Shown: positions 31,756 to 41,560, numbered from the stretch's first letter. The stretch: 64,000 nt of DNA from Gottfriedia luciferensis (GCF_001712755.1 NZ_MDKC01000008.1:44853-108852); one strand, 5' to 3'. Notes: generated by a model not told the origin, from the sequence alone. Numbers and translations: made by a program.

Positions 31756-33006
31756 TTATTTCCTGCTTTCGATCATTTTTAATAGCGTGCTATTGTATTC
31801 TTTATATAACATGTTTTGTTTTTCTAACGATTCGTGTTTTTCATAGTATTCTGTAACAAGATCATAGTATTTAATTAATTTTTCATGATCATTGGTTTGA
31901 GCCCATAATGGCAAGCCAACTTCACGTAAATATGTAACTAAATTTGCTTCGTCCTTTTTTGCTTCTAGTAATAAAACCTTCATTCGAATAAAGGATGCAC
32001 TACTTTTATCCTTTATTTTAGAGAGATTCTTACATAACAACTTAGTAGCCGTCTCGTAATCATTTATAATCATCATATTATTCGCGATGTTTGAAATGAC
32101 CAAAAAATACTCTTCTGTGTCCTCTTGAATATTAGATAAATATTCTTGGTAATATTTAATTGCTTTCTTATGTTGATTAGAATGGTAGTATAAATAGCCT
32201 AAATTATGTAAAGCACTCATATGTATTGTTTTATCACTTAATATGACAGAAGAATCTAGTATTTCAATTAGAAATTGCTCGGCTCGATCTAATAACTTGC
32301 TCTTAATTAATTGAAGTGAAAGTAACATTTTTGCATCAAGGATCCGTTTAATATTATTATTTTGTAGAAAAATAGGAATTGCTTTATTACAAAAATACAT
32401 AGATAAGGAAGTCTGATTAATAAAGCTATATACTAAAGCTCTATAGAAGCAATATTCCTGGAAATCTATCTCGAGGTTTGGCGTAATTTCTTGTACTTCA
32501 TCCATTACTAGAAGAGAGTCATTATATCTCTTTTCTTTTATGTAATATATTGATAGTGTAAACAAATATTTTATCGTTTCATATTGGGAAAATTTCTTCT
32601 TTTTTACCTCAAGTTGTTTCCATTTTTTCTTTGCCATTTTAAGATCTTCAACAAAAATATAATATCTCCAAATTGTAATACAAAAATCATTTGATATATT
32701 AGTATAATTTATACTTTCCTCTTTACCAATCAATTCTTCAAACAGTATTTTACTAGAATCATAGTCAGCTCGTTCGATTGAATTCCATAATCGTTTAAGT
32801 TGACCCGTCACTTCATCTATACTATCATTTGCATCTATTTCAACTCGCATCTTTTTTAAAAGCAATTCAATCGTTTCTATACCAGCCTCTTTTGTACCGT
32901 TTTCAATTTTACTTAAATGTGAAACAGAGCATATTCCTTCACATAATTTCTCCTGGGTCCATCCTAATTTTTTTCGATGATGAAAGATCATCATGCCATA
33001 ATCCAT
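31756..33006 (-). CDS. HTH-TPR regulator of the RRNPP quorum-sensing class (NprR/PlcR-like)
   Basis: 416 aa. N-terminal XRE helix-turn-helix (GMMIFHHRKKLGWTQEKL, then SVSHLSKIENG, residues about 4-40), then a long array of TPR helices (for example LGYLYYHSNQHKKAIKYYQEYL). Length is close to that of NprR (about 420 aa). These regulators bind a re-imported peptide encoded just downstream, as the 87-aa gene is here. GGAG precedes ATG 33006. Targets unknown; neighbouring genes show no evident shared operator. Confidence 0.82.
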   Translation of the reverse strand: MDYGMMIFHHRKKLGWTQEKLCEGICSVSHLSKIENGTKEAGIETIELLLKKMRVEIDANDSIDEVTGQLKRLWNSIERADYDSSKILFEELIGKEESINYTNISNDFCITIWRYYIFVEDLKMAKKKWKQLEVKKKKFSQYETIKYLFTLSIYYIKEKRYNDSLLVMDEVQEITPNLEIDFQEYCFYRALVYSFINQTSLSMYFCNKAIPIFLQNNNIKRILDAKMLLSLQLIKSKLLDRAEQFLIEILDSSVILSDKTIHMSALHNLGYLYYHSNQHKKAIKYYQEYLSNIQEDTEEYFLVISNIANNMMIINDYETATKLLCKNLSKIKDKSSASFIRMKVLLLEAKKDEANLVTYLREVGLPLWAQTNDHEKLIKYYDLVTEYYEKHESLEKQNMLYKEYNSTLLKMIESRK

Positions 33007-33458
33007 AATAAAATCTCCTGTTCACCTTTATTTAAAATAGATATTTATATGACTAGAAACTATTAATTTCTTATATTAATATTTTTAATTTTCTCTTAAT
33101 AATTAAATTTTATTAGATTTTCCGACACATTAATATACTTTTTCGTTTTTTTTCAGACAAATTATATTCAAAAAATTTTCCCAATACAAAAAAGTCAAAC
33201 AGAATGATATGATTTTAGTACAAGCAATTAAACGATACTAACGACTAATAACTTCATTAGTATTTTTTAAATGCACCCCCATTTAATAACCAGTTTTAAA
33301 GCAAGATGTAATCATTACATCTTGCGATTTTTTTGATTAAAGCCATTTTTATTTTTATAAATAATTTAAACATTGTTTCTAGTTTTCAAGCCATCAAGTA
33401 ATTTAATAAATTCAAGCTAGTAATCGTCCAAATTAATTTATACTCGTAGAGGTCCTAT
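33007..33458. other. Gene-free region upstream of the HTH-TPR gene
   Basis: Very AT-rich. It contains a strong rightward terminator hairpin at 33301-33334 with no coding frame before it, so a short untranslated transcript ending there is possible. No other feature seen. Confidence 0.45.
33301..33334 (+). terminator. Orphan intrinsic terminator
   Basis: Perfect 12-bp stem GCAAGATGTAAT/ATTACATCTTGC with one-base loop, then a T7 run. No gene is read into it from the left. Confidence 0.75.
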
Positions 33459-33956
33459 ATGACAAAAAAACCACTCATTTTATATTTGGTAATTATTGGA
33501 ATATCCATCATTATTATATTAACATTAAAACAATCTATTGAAAAAGAAAAACAGAAGAGATTGGACGATGAAGCATCTACAGAATTCATAATTGAACAAA
33601 ATGTTCAAAATTCTGTAAGAAACTACATTACAGCTTTAAAGTGGAAAGATGTTGAGATTTATAACTCTGTTGTAATAGATTCATTAAAAATCAGCAATCA
33701 CTCTTACTACTTTACTAAGATAATGTCTAACGTAATTGATGCAAAATTCATCGGTGATAATTTATCTGTCATTCATTTAAATAAGAAAGATCAAAAAACA
33801 ACGGTAAATATAAAATACGAAATAACATTTGTTGACGGGATAAAGCCTGAAGGAAAATATAAAAACGGTAGAAATATATGTAATGTAACAATGGATCTTG
33901 TTAAAATAAAAAATAAATGGGTCATTTCAAGTATATACGATTTAAAAGTTATCTAA
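33459..33956 (+). CDS. Membrane-anchored protein of unknown function, 165 aa
   Basis: N-terminal transmembrane helix (residues about 6-25), then an extracytoplasmic domain with NSVRNYITALKWKDVEIYNS, resembling an NTF2/DUF4878-like fold, ending in beta strands VTMDLVKIKNKWVISSIYDL. GAGG before ATG 33459. No family firmly recognised. Followed by a terminator. Confidence 0.65.
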   Translation: MTKKPLILYLVIIGISIIIILTLKQSIEKEKQKRLDDEASTEFIIEQNVQNSVRNYITALKWKDVEIYNSVVIDSLKISNHSYYFTKIMSNVIDAKFIGDNLSVIHLNKKDQKTTVNIKYEITFVDGIKPEGKYKNGRNICNVTMDLVKIKNKWVISSIYDLKVI

Positions 33957-33996
33957 AAAAACGTTCTCAATAAAGACCGTTATAAATGAAGAAAAT

Positions 33997-34033
33997 CCAC
34001 TAGGTGATAATTTTTTTCCTTGTGGTTTTTTTA
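33997..34033 (+). terminator. Intrinsic terminator after the 33459 gene
   Basis: CCAC..GG/CC..GTGG stem with AT-rich loop and T7 tail. Confidence 0.6.
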
Positions 34034-34092
34034 TGTATTTAATCTTTTTTCCTTCCTTTAATCTATGCATTTTCGCCAAAAAATTTATACAA

Positions 34093-34137
34093 AAAAGGAG
34101 AACTCAAAAGTACTCTGACTTTGAGCTCTCCTTTTTA
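34093..34137 (-). terminator. Intrinsic terminator of the TPR-like gene
   Basis: AAAAAGGAGAACTCAAA pairs with TTTGAGCTCTCCTTTTT; T-run on either strand. Confidence 0.82.
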
Positions 34138-34192
34138 AGTCATCTGTAGTTTCTTCCCAAATCAACTAGCCTAATTACTAAAACAAATTCGA

Positions 34193-34654
34193 TTAAATTG
34201 TATCTAAATCTTTTAGCAACATATCTTTACTTTCTTCAAACTTTACTTCTTTTACATAATCATACGCTTTAGTTTTAGCAGCTAAGCTTTCAGTAGACTG
34301 ATTTATTTTTGCATACGCTCTTGATAAAGCCTCATATGCATATGCTATGTAGAATGGCTCTACTTCTGCTTCTAAACTAATCTTCACACATTTTTTTGCG
34401 TAATCTAAAGCCGTTTCCCCTTGCCCTATAACAGCATACACTCGTGACAATTGCCAATATCCGATCGATATATTTCTTGGTGTATGGCTCTCTACTTTTG
34501 TCCAATGCCAAAATGAGCTATGACATAAATGAACCATTTCCTCTGTTTCACTTTGAGATCTATTTTCTAATTCAAGTAAATCCCACACTTTATTAAAACA
34601 TGAAGCAGCAAGCTCCCTATGAGTGAAGCTATTTTGATTAATCGTCTCTTCCAT
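34193..34654 (-). CDS. Small TPR-like protein, 153 aa
   Basis: Helical protein with TPR-like pairs: GYWQLSRVYAVIGQGETALDYAKKCV and AYAYEALSRAYAKINQSTESLAAK. Cytoplasmic. GGAGGAG SD. Family unnamed to me. It lies downstream of a small membrane protein gene in the same direction (about 60 bp gap). Confidence 0.7.
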   Translation of the reverse strand: MEETINQNSFTHRELAASCFNKVWDLLELENRSQSETEEMVHLCHSSFWHWTKVESHTPRNISIGYWQLSRVYAVIGQGETALDYAKKCVKISLEAEVEPFYIAYAYEALSRAYAKINQSTESLAAKTKAYDYVKEVKFEESKDMLLKDLDTI

Positions 34655-34713
34655 AATTTACTCCTCCATAATTAAAATCAAGAATATGTATTACCTCAAC
34701 TCTAAGTATAATT

Positions 34714-35001
34714 TTATTCACATTCCGAGTTTGAGTCCGCATCACAGCTAGCAATGGTTTCAAAGCCTGTTGAGCTATTTTTAATTTGTATGACTGAATT
34801 TCTTCGTTGCTCCTCTAACTTCAATCCTTTCTCACCAACGGATTGTTCATAATAATTTATTTCTTGTTCTTGTCGCTCGTCAGCATTAGCATTAAAGCTC
34901 ATTAAAATACCTACTGGAGTTGCTAAAACTAACAAAAATACACCAATTCTAAGAGCCGCGTACTTAAATGCTTTGTACCCGTTTTTTAATAATTTATCCA
35001 T
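34714..35001 (-). CDS. Small membrane/exported protein, 95 aa
   Basis: N-terminal region MDKLLKNGYKAFKYAALRIG, then a hydrophobic helix (FLLVLATPVGILMSF) and an acidic Gln/Glu-rich C-terminal part with two Cys near the end. ATG 35001 has GAGGAG ten bases upstream; a TTG further up overlaps the SD. Function unknown. Confidence 0.6.
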   Translation of the reverse strand: MDKLLKNGYKAFKYAALRIGVFLLVLATPVGILMSFNANADERQEQEINYYEQSVGEKGLKLEEQRRNSVIQIKNSSTGFETIASCDADSNSECE

Positions 35002-35162
35002 TTGTATAGATCTCCTCAAATTGAATATAATATTCGAAATCCTTTAGCAATTATTGACTAACAATACTATTCTCTGTACTATTCATATTTTCCTGTTTGG
35101 CAATTATGGATTAAATAAATTCTAAGAGTAATCCTGGCCAAATGCTTAATCAAAAAAAACAA

Positions 35163-35215
35163 AAAACGCGTTCATACAGATGAAAATTAATTCATCTAAA
35201 TGAACACGTTTATCT
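35163..35215 (-). terminator. Intrinsic terminator of the yebC-like gene
   Basis: Long imperfect stem: AAACG.GTTCAT..AGATGAA pairs with TTCATCT..ATGAAC.CGTTT, then T-run on the minus strand. Confidence 0.78.
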
Positions 35216-35245
35216 TAATTCATTCTATTTATTGTTGCTAAGCTA

Positions 35246-35965
35246 CTATTCACCTAAATCTACATTGTGGTAAACACGTTGAACATCTTCTATATCTTCA
35301 AGAACGTCTAACATTTTTTCGAACTTTGCAAGACCATCTTCTGGAAGAGTTACATCATTTTGCGCTAACATTGTTAATTCAGCTACTGTAAACTCCGTAA
35401 TACCTTCGTTTTTAAACGCTTCTTGTATTGCATAGAATTGGTCTTGATCAGCATAAACAATTACAGCGTCGTCTTCTTCTAAGATATCGCGAACATCTAC
35501 ATCTGCTTCCATTAAGATTTCAAGAACTTCATCAGAAGTCTTCCCCTCAAGTCCAATTACAGCCGTTGCATCGAACATATATGATACTGAACCTGTTACT
35601 CCAAGGTTACCACCGTTTTTACTAAATGCAGCACGAACTTCTGCAGCTGTACGGTTTACATTATTAGTAAGTGCATCAACAATTACCATTGATCCATTTG
35701 GTCCGAAACCTTCGTAACGAAGCTCATCAAAACTTTCTTCAGAACCACCTTTTGCTTTTTCAATCGCACGATCAACTATATGTTTCGGTACACTATAAGT
35801 TTTCGCACGCTCTAGTACAACTTTTAAAGCTTGGTTTGATTCTGGATCCGGCTCACCTTGCTTCGCAGCTACATATATTTCACGTCCAAACTTTGCATAA
35901 ATACGACTAGTATTTGCATCTTTTGAAGCTTTCTTCTCTTTAATATTATTCCATTTACGACCCAT
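35246..35965 (-). CDS. yeeI: YebC/PmpR family protein, YeeI type
   Basis: 239 aa, start [20 protein letters not shown] as in Bacillus YeeI. Typical motifs: [24 protein letters not shown] and [19 protein letters not shown], with an acidic C-terminal domain. The family includes transcriptional regulators and a translation factor that relieves stalling at proline stretches. Stand-alone gene with its own terminator. Confidence 0.92.
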   Translation of the reverse strand: MGRKWNNIKEKKASKDANTSRIYAKFGREIYVAAKQGEPDPESNQALKVVLERAKTYSVPKHIVDRAIEKAKGGSEESFDELRYEGFGPNGSMVIVDALTNNVNRTAAEVRAAFSKNGGNLGVTGSVSYMFDATAVIGLEGKTSDEVLEILMEADVDVRDILEEDDAVIVYADQDQFYAIQEAFKNEGITEFTVAELTMLAQNDVTLPEDGLAKFEKMLDVLEDIEDVQRVYHNVDLGE

Positions 35966-36103
35966 CTTGTTCCACTCTCTTTCAACTTTAAATCTACGTT
36001 TAATTTACTATGTATTTGACTTTCGCCAAACATTTACCATTTAATATTATACCTCATTTATACTTTTTTTCGAAATTAATCGTTACTAAAAATTAGTGGA
36101 AAT

Positions 36104-36142
36104 AAAAAACATTACTTTCTTTTTTGAAGTAATGCTTTTATT
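36104..36142 (-). terminator. Intrinsic terminator of the 150-aa gene
   Basis: AAGCATTACTTC/GAAAGTAATG stem with a T-run on the minus strand directly after the stop at 36144. Confidence 0.65.
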
Positions 36143-36143
36143 T

Positions 36144-36596
36144 TTAGATAACTTTTACCTTTATCAAATAAGTAAAATAATTATTCCCCTTCCAGATACC
36201 TTTTACTTCATAAATTATTTCTCCTTTTTTAGATCCAAGTTGGAATGAGTAACTTCCGTAGTTATTTAAATTGTGGTCATAAATGTATGCTTTTTTAGTC
36301 CCACTGTGCTCTAATATTTCCACATTTTCGGGTTGTTCTGAAAAATATATCTTTAGAAACTGTCCTTCGAATGCTGTAATAGCTACTTCTTCTTGAATAT
36401 TTTTATATGTACCATTTGTTGATTGATCTTTATCTAATAATTTTCCCCAAGAATAATTTGCTATTTTATATGGAATTGTTTTATCTGCTAGCTCAAATTT
36501 AACTTTCGGTTTTTCATCATTAGACAAAATTGTTTGGTTAATAATGACCGAAATCGTAAAAATTGCCACTAAATATAAGATCCCTTTTTTAAACAT
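36144..36596 (-). CDS. Exported or membrane-anchored protein of unknown function, 150 aa
   Basis: N-terminal hydrophobic segment (residues about 5-22), then a beta-rich domain with KVKFELADKTIPYKIANYSW and YSFQLGSKKGEIIYEVKGIW. No lipobox. GGAG SD before ATG 36596. No family recognised. Confidence 0.65.
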   Translation of the reverse strand: MFKKGILYLVAIFTISVIINQTILSNDEKPKVKFELADKTIPYKIANYSWGKLLDKDQSTNGTYKNIQEEVAITAFEGQFLKIYFSEQPENVEILEHSGTKKAYIYDHNLNNYGSYSFQLGSKKGEIIYEVKGIWKGNNYFTYLIKVKVI

Positions 36597-36803
36597 CGAA
36601 CTTCCGCTCCATATTTTTTCATTTAATAAGTTTAATGTAATCTATTTCTATTAAATTGTATATTGGGAAAATTCTGTACATTTTCAATAAATTCTACCAA
36701 TTAATTTATAAGACCACCTTTTTTAAATTTTCAACATATTTTTCATAGAATTAACAAAAATTAAGGTAATATGATGGGAGAAGTAATAGAAAGGATTGAT
36801 AAA

Positions 36804-37325
36804 ATGTTTAACAATAATCCAGAATATTGGATTTCTAAACTTGGACTAGTAGCACATCCAGAAGGGGGATATTACAAATCTACCTATCAATCAAAGGAGC
36901 AAATATCTGATCGTGAATTAACGGTAAATTATGATGATCATAGATTGCTTTATACTAGTATCTATTTTTTGCTACAATCACATGATATTTCTCATTTTCA
37001 CAGATTAAAGTCTGACGAATTATGGTATTTCCATGCAGGAAGTTCATTAACTGTTCATGTTATACATGAGAATGGTCAATACGAAGAAATAAAATTAGGA
37101 CTTAATTTAGAAAATGGAGAAGTTCCTCAATATTTAGTACCGAAAAATTCAATATTCGGTTCATCAGTTATGGAAGAAAATACTTTTTCATTAGTAGGCT
37201 GTATGGTTTCACCTGGATTTGATTTTAAAGACTTTGAATTATTTACCCAAGAGCAATTACATAATAAATACCCAGAACATAAAGAGATTATTAATAAGTT
37301 AGCTTATAAGGAACTTCCTTATTAG
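36804..37325 (+). CDS. Cupin_5 (DUF985) family protein
   Basis: 173 aa. WISKLGLVAHPEGGYYKSTYQS at the start, then TSIYFLLQSHDISHFHRLKSDELWYFHAGSSL, the family's double-stranded beta-helix signature with the paired His and Glu metal-like residues. ATG 36804 follows AAAGG with nine-base spacing and fits the family N-terminus; an upstream ATG at 36771 is possible. Function unknown (some homologues are sugar-related). Its terminator is duplicated around repeat A3. Confidence 0.86.
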   Translation: MFNNNPEYWISKLGLVAHPEGGYYKSTYQSKEQISDRELTVNYDDHRLLYTSIYFLLQSHDISHFHRLKSDELWYFHAGSSLTVHVIHENGQYEEIKLGLNLENGEVPQYLVPKNSIFGSSVMEENTFSLVGCMVSPGFDFKDFELFTQEQLHNKYPEHKEIINKLAYKELPY

Positions 37326-37330
37326 GTCAA

Positions 37331-37362
37331 AAAAAGAAAGTGAGTTTTTAGCTCACTTTCTT
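37331..37362. terminator. Left copy of duplicated terminator at repeat A3
   Basis: GAAAGTGAGTTTTTAGCTCACTTTC hairpin (shown in outline: GAAAGTGAG/CTCACTTTC), directly after the cupin gene. Confidence 0.8.
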
Positions 37363-37870
37363 CATGCTGTTGAAAAACAACCTTGTCAATCGAATCACCA
37401 AATTTTCGTAAAAGGAGTAGTGTGATGTTGATTTCCACTACAGGATGCTCGCTTTCCATGGGGCGAGATTCTTTAGCCTCCTCGGCAAGCCTGCGGGGTC
37501 TCAGCCTTCCCGCTAATCCCATAGGAGTCGAGCACCCCTCCGCTCCAATCAACTTGTTCATCAAAAAAAGTCTGCAATAAAATCCAAATCAAATAGCCTT
37601 TTACTTAGAGTAACTTAACAGTTGTATATTAATCAGATTGTAGATCAATTAATATCAAACTTTAATTAAACTAATCAACTGAATTTGTTTTTTTAATTAA
37701 TATTTTTAATTTCTGAAAAAATCATTACTAGTGATTATTGGAATCAAGAAATTGCTGAAAATATTAACATTTAAATCCATTAATAAATCATCCAAAAAAT
37801 GATTATTTCATCAGAATAAGCTCAATTTAATGTCCTCTTTCCCAATTGAACATTTTATATTTAACACACT
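37363..37870 (+). repeat. Repeat family A, copy 3
   Basis: About 508 bp, starts CTGTTGAAAAAC and ends near ATTTAACACACTG. GC-rich hairpin at about 37443-37545, then the same AT-rich body as A1 (ACTTAGAGTAACTTAACAG, AACATTTAAATCCATTAATA). Flanked on both sides by the same terminator. The 80-codon frame at 37322-37564 is an artefact of the hairpin. Confidence 0.8.
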
Positions 37871-37907
37871 GAAAGAAAGTGAGCTTTTAGCTCACTTTCT
37901 TTTTTTG
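37871..37907. terminator. Right copy of duplicated terminator at repeat A3
   Basis: GAAAGTGAG/CTCACTTTC hairpin with TTTTTTT tail; differs from the left copy by one loop base plus the longer T-run. Confidence 0.8.
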
Positions 37908-37974
37908 GGGGGAATAGATTAATGAAACAACTAACTCAGAGTTAAGATAATCTTATTGATGGTATTTCACTAGA

Positions 37975-38502
37975 TTACTTCATATTTAAATAACTAGTAC
38001 TCACAAATCCTTTTTTACCATTGTAAGAAACAATTGCCCACTTATAATCGATTTGAGTTTTTCCTTCAGTTTGATAACCAAGGAAACTGACTTTTGCACC
38101 TTTTGGTATCACTGTTAGAACTTTATATTTCGTACTTGGACCTGTACGTAAATTTAAATTAGCTTTTGTTGTAACAGTAGTTGGTACTTTTTGTAAATAT
38201 TTAGTATTTACATAAGCTATACCATTTTTAGTAGTTGTTGTTTTAATTTGTGCCCAGCTAGCATTATAGAATTTTACTATCTCAATTTGATCTTTCTTTC
38301 TTAAAGTGTCTACTACTTTTGAACTTGTATTTGGAGCACTTCGTACGTTTAATACACTTGCAGTTACCTCATATACACTAATCGGAGCATTTAAAACCGC
38401 AGCACTAACATGTGTCGGCCCGGCTGTTACACCATTTGAAACTAATAATGCGCCAGATAAGGCCATAGTTGATACAAAAGCTTTTAATAATTTTTTCTTC
38501 AT
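37975..38502 (-). CDS. Secreted protein with two bacterial SH3 domains
   Basis: 175 aa. Signal peptide with likely cleavage after HVSAA (about residue 35), then two SH3_3 modules: VTASVLNVRSAPNTSSKVVD (about 46-105) and TTKANLNLRTGPSTKYKVL (about 112-175). No catalytic domain, so it is probably a cell-wall-binding protein. Good SD before ATG 38502. Monocistronic. Confidence 0.87.
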   Translation of the reverse strand: MKKKLLKAFVSTMALSGALLVSNGVTAGPTHVSAAVLNAPISVYEVTASVLNVRSAPNTSSKVVDTLRKKDQIEIVKFYNASWAQIKTTTTKNGIAYVNTKYLQKVPTTVTTKANLNLRTGPSTKYKVLTVIPKGAKVSFLGYQTEGKTQIDYKWAIVSYNGKKGFVSTSYLNMK

Positions 38503-38690
38503 TTTAAATTCCTCCTCTCACTTTACATCTCAATAATATTGAATCAATGTTTCAAAATTAGCCATAAAATGTATCCAAATTGTAAACTTTTCGGTTGTTT
38601 TGAGTCGATACACCTAATTGGAAAAATTTGCATATCGTTCCAAATTTATGGACATTCTAAATTTTGTATTTGTATGAATGGAGGAAAACT

Positions 38691-40262
38691 ATGGATAATC
38701 AAGAGAATAATGAAGAAATATTGACTAATCGGCAAGGCCATCCAGTAACAGATAATCAAAACGTGAGAACCGTTGGGAATCGTGGACCAACAACTTTAGA
38801 AAACTATGACTTTCTTGAAAAAATCTCTCATTTTGATCGTGAACGAATTCCAGAACGTGTTGTGCATGCTCGTGGAGCCGGTGCACAAGGGTATTTCGAA
38901 GCCTATGGAAAAGTAGGTGATCACGCAATTTCTAAATATACTAGAGCAAAATTATTTCAAGAGAAGGGGAAAAAAACACCTGTGTATGTTCGATTTTCCA
39001 CAGTTGTAGGTGGTGGACATTCTCCTGAAACTTTACGTGATCCACGTGGTTTCGCTACAAAGTTTTATACTGAAGATGGAAATTGGGATTTAGTCGGTAA
39101 TAATTTAAAAATCTTTTTTATTCGTGATCCTTTAAAATTTCCAGATATGGTTCACTCATTTAAACCAGATCCAGTAACAAATCTTCCTGATCCTGAAAGA
39201 ATGTTTGACTTTCTTCATCTAACACCAGAATCCACTCATATGGTTACATTTCTCTTTTCACCATGGGGAATTCCAGCTAACTATCGACAAATGCAAGGGT
39301 CCGGTGTTAATACATATAAGTGGGTAAACAAAGATGGCGAGGCAGTTCTTATTAAATACCACTGGGAACCGCTAAAACAGGAAATAAAAAATTTATCACA
39401 ACGTGAAGCAGATGAAATCCAATCTACAAATTATAATCATGCAACTCAAGACCTTTACGAGGCGATTGAGAAAGGCGATTATCCAGAATGGGAATTATGT
39501 GTACAAATCATGAGTGATGATGAGCATCCAGAACTTGATTTTGATCCACTGGATCCTACAAAACTATGGGATCCAGAAAAGTTTCCTTTTTTACCAGTTG
39601 GAAAAATGGTATTAAACAAAAATCCAGAAAACTATTTTGCAGAAGTTGAACAAATTGCATTTGGGACTGGTGTTCTAGTTGACGGACTGGATTTTTCAGA
39701 TGATAAATTACTTCAAGGTCGTACTTTTTCGTACTCAGATACACAACGATATCGAGTTGGAACAAATTACTTACAATTACCAGTTAATTCACCAAAAAAT
39801 CATGTAGCAACAAATCAACGTGATGGGCAAATGGAATATAAAGTTGACGCAGCGCCAGGTCAAAACCCACATGTGAATTATGAACCTTCATCACTAGGTG
39901 GATTAAAAGAGGCGCCAAAGAATGGAAAAGATCATGAACCCGCGTACAATAATAAATTAGTACGACAAAAAATTGACCGACCTAATGACTTTATCCAAGC
40001 TGGTAATACTTACCGTGCTTTCGACGAAACTGAAAAAAGTGAACTAATTTCAAATTTAGTCGATGCACTAAAAATATGTAAGCCTCATATCCAAGAAACG
40101 ATGGTTGGTTATTTTACAAAAGCGGATGAAGAATATGGACGCAGAGTGCGTGAAGGTTTAGAAAAAGCGAATAGTAATCAAACTGAACACACTAGCACTG
40201 AAGCAGCTGATGTCGCGTCTGACAAAGCTAAAAACATGGGTCATGAATCGGATCGATATTAA
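38691..40262 (+). CDS. katA: Catalase (monofunctional haem catalase, KatA-like)
   Basis: 523 aa, clade-3-size catalase. Active-site H59 in [15 protein letters not shown], proximal-side haem Tyr in [14 protein letters not shown], and substrate-channel motifs [29 protein letters not shown] 38691 has GGAGG at good spacing; the upstream ATG at 38664 has none. Decomposes H2O2 in the cytoplasm. I did not find a convincing PerR box in the 190 bp upstream. The gene symbol reflects the Bacillus vegetative catalase type. Confidence 0.93.
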   Translation: MDNQENNEEILTNRQGHPVTDNQNVRTVGNRGPTTLENYDFLEKISHFDRERIPERVVHARGAGAQGYFEAYGKVGDHAISKYTRAKLFQEKGKKTPVYVRFSTVVGGGHSPETLRDPRGFATKFYTEDGNWDLVGNNLKIFFIRDPLKFPDMVHSFKPDPVTNLPDPERMFDFLHLTPESTHMVTFLFSPWGIPANYRQMQGSGVNTYKWVNKDGEAVLIKYHWEPLKQEIKNLSQREADEIQSTNYNHATQDLYEAIEKGDYPEWELCVQIMSDDEHPELDFDPLDPTKLWDPEKFPFLPVGKMVLNKNPENYFAEVEQIAFGTGVLVDGLDFSDDKLLQGRTFSYSDTQRYRVGTNYLQLPVNSPKNHVATNQRDGQMEYKVDAAPGQNPHVNYEPSSLGGLKEAPKNGKDHEPAYNNKLVRQKIDRPNDFIQAGNTYRAFDETEKSELISNLVDALKICKPHIQETMVGYFTKADEEYGRRVREGLEKANSNQTEHTSTEAADVASDKAKNMGHESDRY

Positions 40263-40274
40263 AAGTATCAATTG

Positions 40275-40300
40275 GGATAGGCAGACGCCTATCCTTTTTA
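40275..40300 (+). terminator. Intrinsic terminator of the catalase gene
   Basis: GGATAGGC/GCCTATCC stem with four-base loop and T5 tail. Confidence 0.88.
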
Positions 40301-40480
40301 GCGTAATCGTTTATTATTTTTATCAATATCTTACTAAATTTTATTTTTCCATTAAAATCAAAAGAGTATTATCTGAATATTACGACTCAATATTCACAAT
40401 TAAGAGATAACAGTTTAAAATAAGTTTGTAAGGACAATGATGATACATATGAAATTAATTGAGAGTGGGCTGATACTTAA

Positions 40481-40915
40481 ATGAATAATGTGACTAAGTT
40501 TAATATTTTCAAACCAGCAAAAGACATATTTGAGGCATTTGTTGATCCAACTAAAATAGGTAACTTTTGGTTTTCTTCTAGCTCTGAGCGATGGGAAGAA
40601 GGAAAAGTCATTACTCTAAAATACGATCTTTACAATGCAGAAGGTAAAATTAAAGTCATCGAGATTGAGTCAAATAAGAAGATTGTGTTTGCTTGGGGAC
40701 CTACAGAAGAAGGAAATATCGTAACGATTACATTAAATGAACAAGATCAAAATAACACAATTATTGAAGTCGTGGAAGAAGGCTTTAATGAAAGCAACCC
40801 AGAATATGTTCATCATTTAATCGATAATAAAGAAGGCTGGGTATTTATGCTTAGCTGTTTAAAATGTTATTTAGAATTTGGCGTCACTAAGTTAAGAGGC
40901 GGATTGGTGAAATAA
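40481..40915 (+). CDS. SRPBCC/AHSA1-like protein
   Basis: 144 aa. START-like fold: FNIFKPAKDIFEAFVDPTKIGNFW, WEEGKVITLKYDLYN, VFAWGPTEEGNIVTI, ending with KEGWVFMLSCLKCYLEFG. Weak SD (GAGTGGG far upstream). Stand-alone; ligand unknown. Confidence 0.83.
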   Translation: MNNVTKFNIFKPAKDIFEAFVDPTKIGNFWFSSSSERWEEGKVITLKYDLYNAEGKIKVIEIESNKKIVFAWGPTEEGNIVTITLNEQDQNNTIIEVVEEGFNESNPEYVHHLIDNKEGWVFMLSCLKCYLEFGVTKLRGGLVK

Positions 40916-40939
40916 TTTTAAAATAATACGATTGTATAT

Positions 40940-40988
40940 GGGGCTGTCTCATAAGTCAGGTTAACTGACTCTTGGGTGCCCCTTTTTA
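40940..40988 (+). terminator. Intrinsic terminator after the SRPBCC gene
   Basis: GGGGC...AGTCAG / CTGACT...GCCCC nested stem followed by T5. Confidence 0.72.
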
Positions 40989-41189
40989 ATCGTAAATAGT
41001 TCAGAATTCTGTAGCCATAACTATGAGGGGGTATCTCTGGGGTACTTATCATTTGTAGTTGGACTGATTAATCTTTTTTATAGATGATTAGCAGATTTTT
41101 ATTCGGTTTAGTTAGTAAATGAACAGTTCTGCTAGTTTACCATTAGAAAGATACTACTTTTACACGATTCCCAACTTATAATACCCCTA

Positions 41190-41560
41190 CCAGTATGGGT
41201 AACATATAAGTTTATTTGCGGTTCCTTGGAATTTAATTGCAGTATTATTAATTTTTTGCGATTCTCTGTTTTTAATTGCAGTTTCTCCAATTTTAATTGC
41301 GATTTTCAGATTTTATTTGCAGATAGCAGTTTAATTGCAGCATTTCACCATTTATTTGCACTGTTGGACTCTTTATTTGATGTTCTATTAAACTTATTTG
41401 CCGCACCAGTAATTATTTGCGATTCTCAGATTTTATTTGCAGATAGCAGTTTAATTGCAGCATTTCACCATTTATTCGCACTGTTGGACTCGTTATTTTG
41501 CTGTTCTATTAGACTTATTTGCAGCACTAGAAATTATTTGCGATTCTCAGATTTTATATG
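41190..41560 (+). repeat. TTTAATTGCAG motif array, left of AEP island
   Basis: The motif TTTA(A/T)TTGC(A/G) recurs roughly every 20-25 bp about 15 times. The array shares 26 of 27 bases (41216-41242) with the reverse complement of 49450-49476 at the other side of the AEP island, and similarity extends outwards on both sides. Confidence 0.7.
41299..41557 (+). repeat. Tandem repeat, 120-bp unit, two copies plus a fragment
   Basis: Units begin GCGATT(T/C)TCAGATTTTATTT at 41299, 41419 and (partial) 41540, giving periods of 120 and 121 bp with only a few differences. Confidence 0.82.

Noticed and set aside
37322..37564. 80-codon frame in repeat A3
   Set aside because: Same hairpin translation as in A1, and it overlaps a terminator.
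38539..38724. 61-codon frame upstream of catalase
   Set aside because: No SD, overlaps the catalase start, no family.
41190..41560. CRISPR array
   Set aside because: Motif spacing is short and irregular, spacers are not unique, and no cas genes are present.
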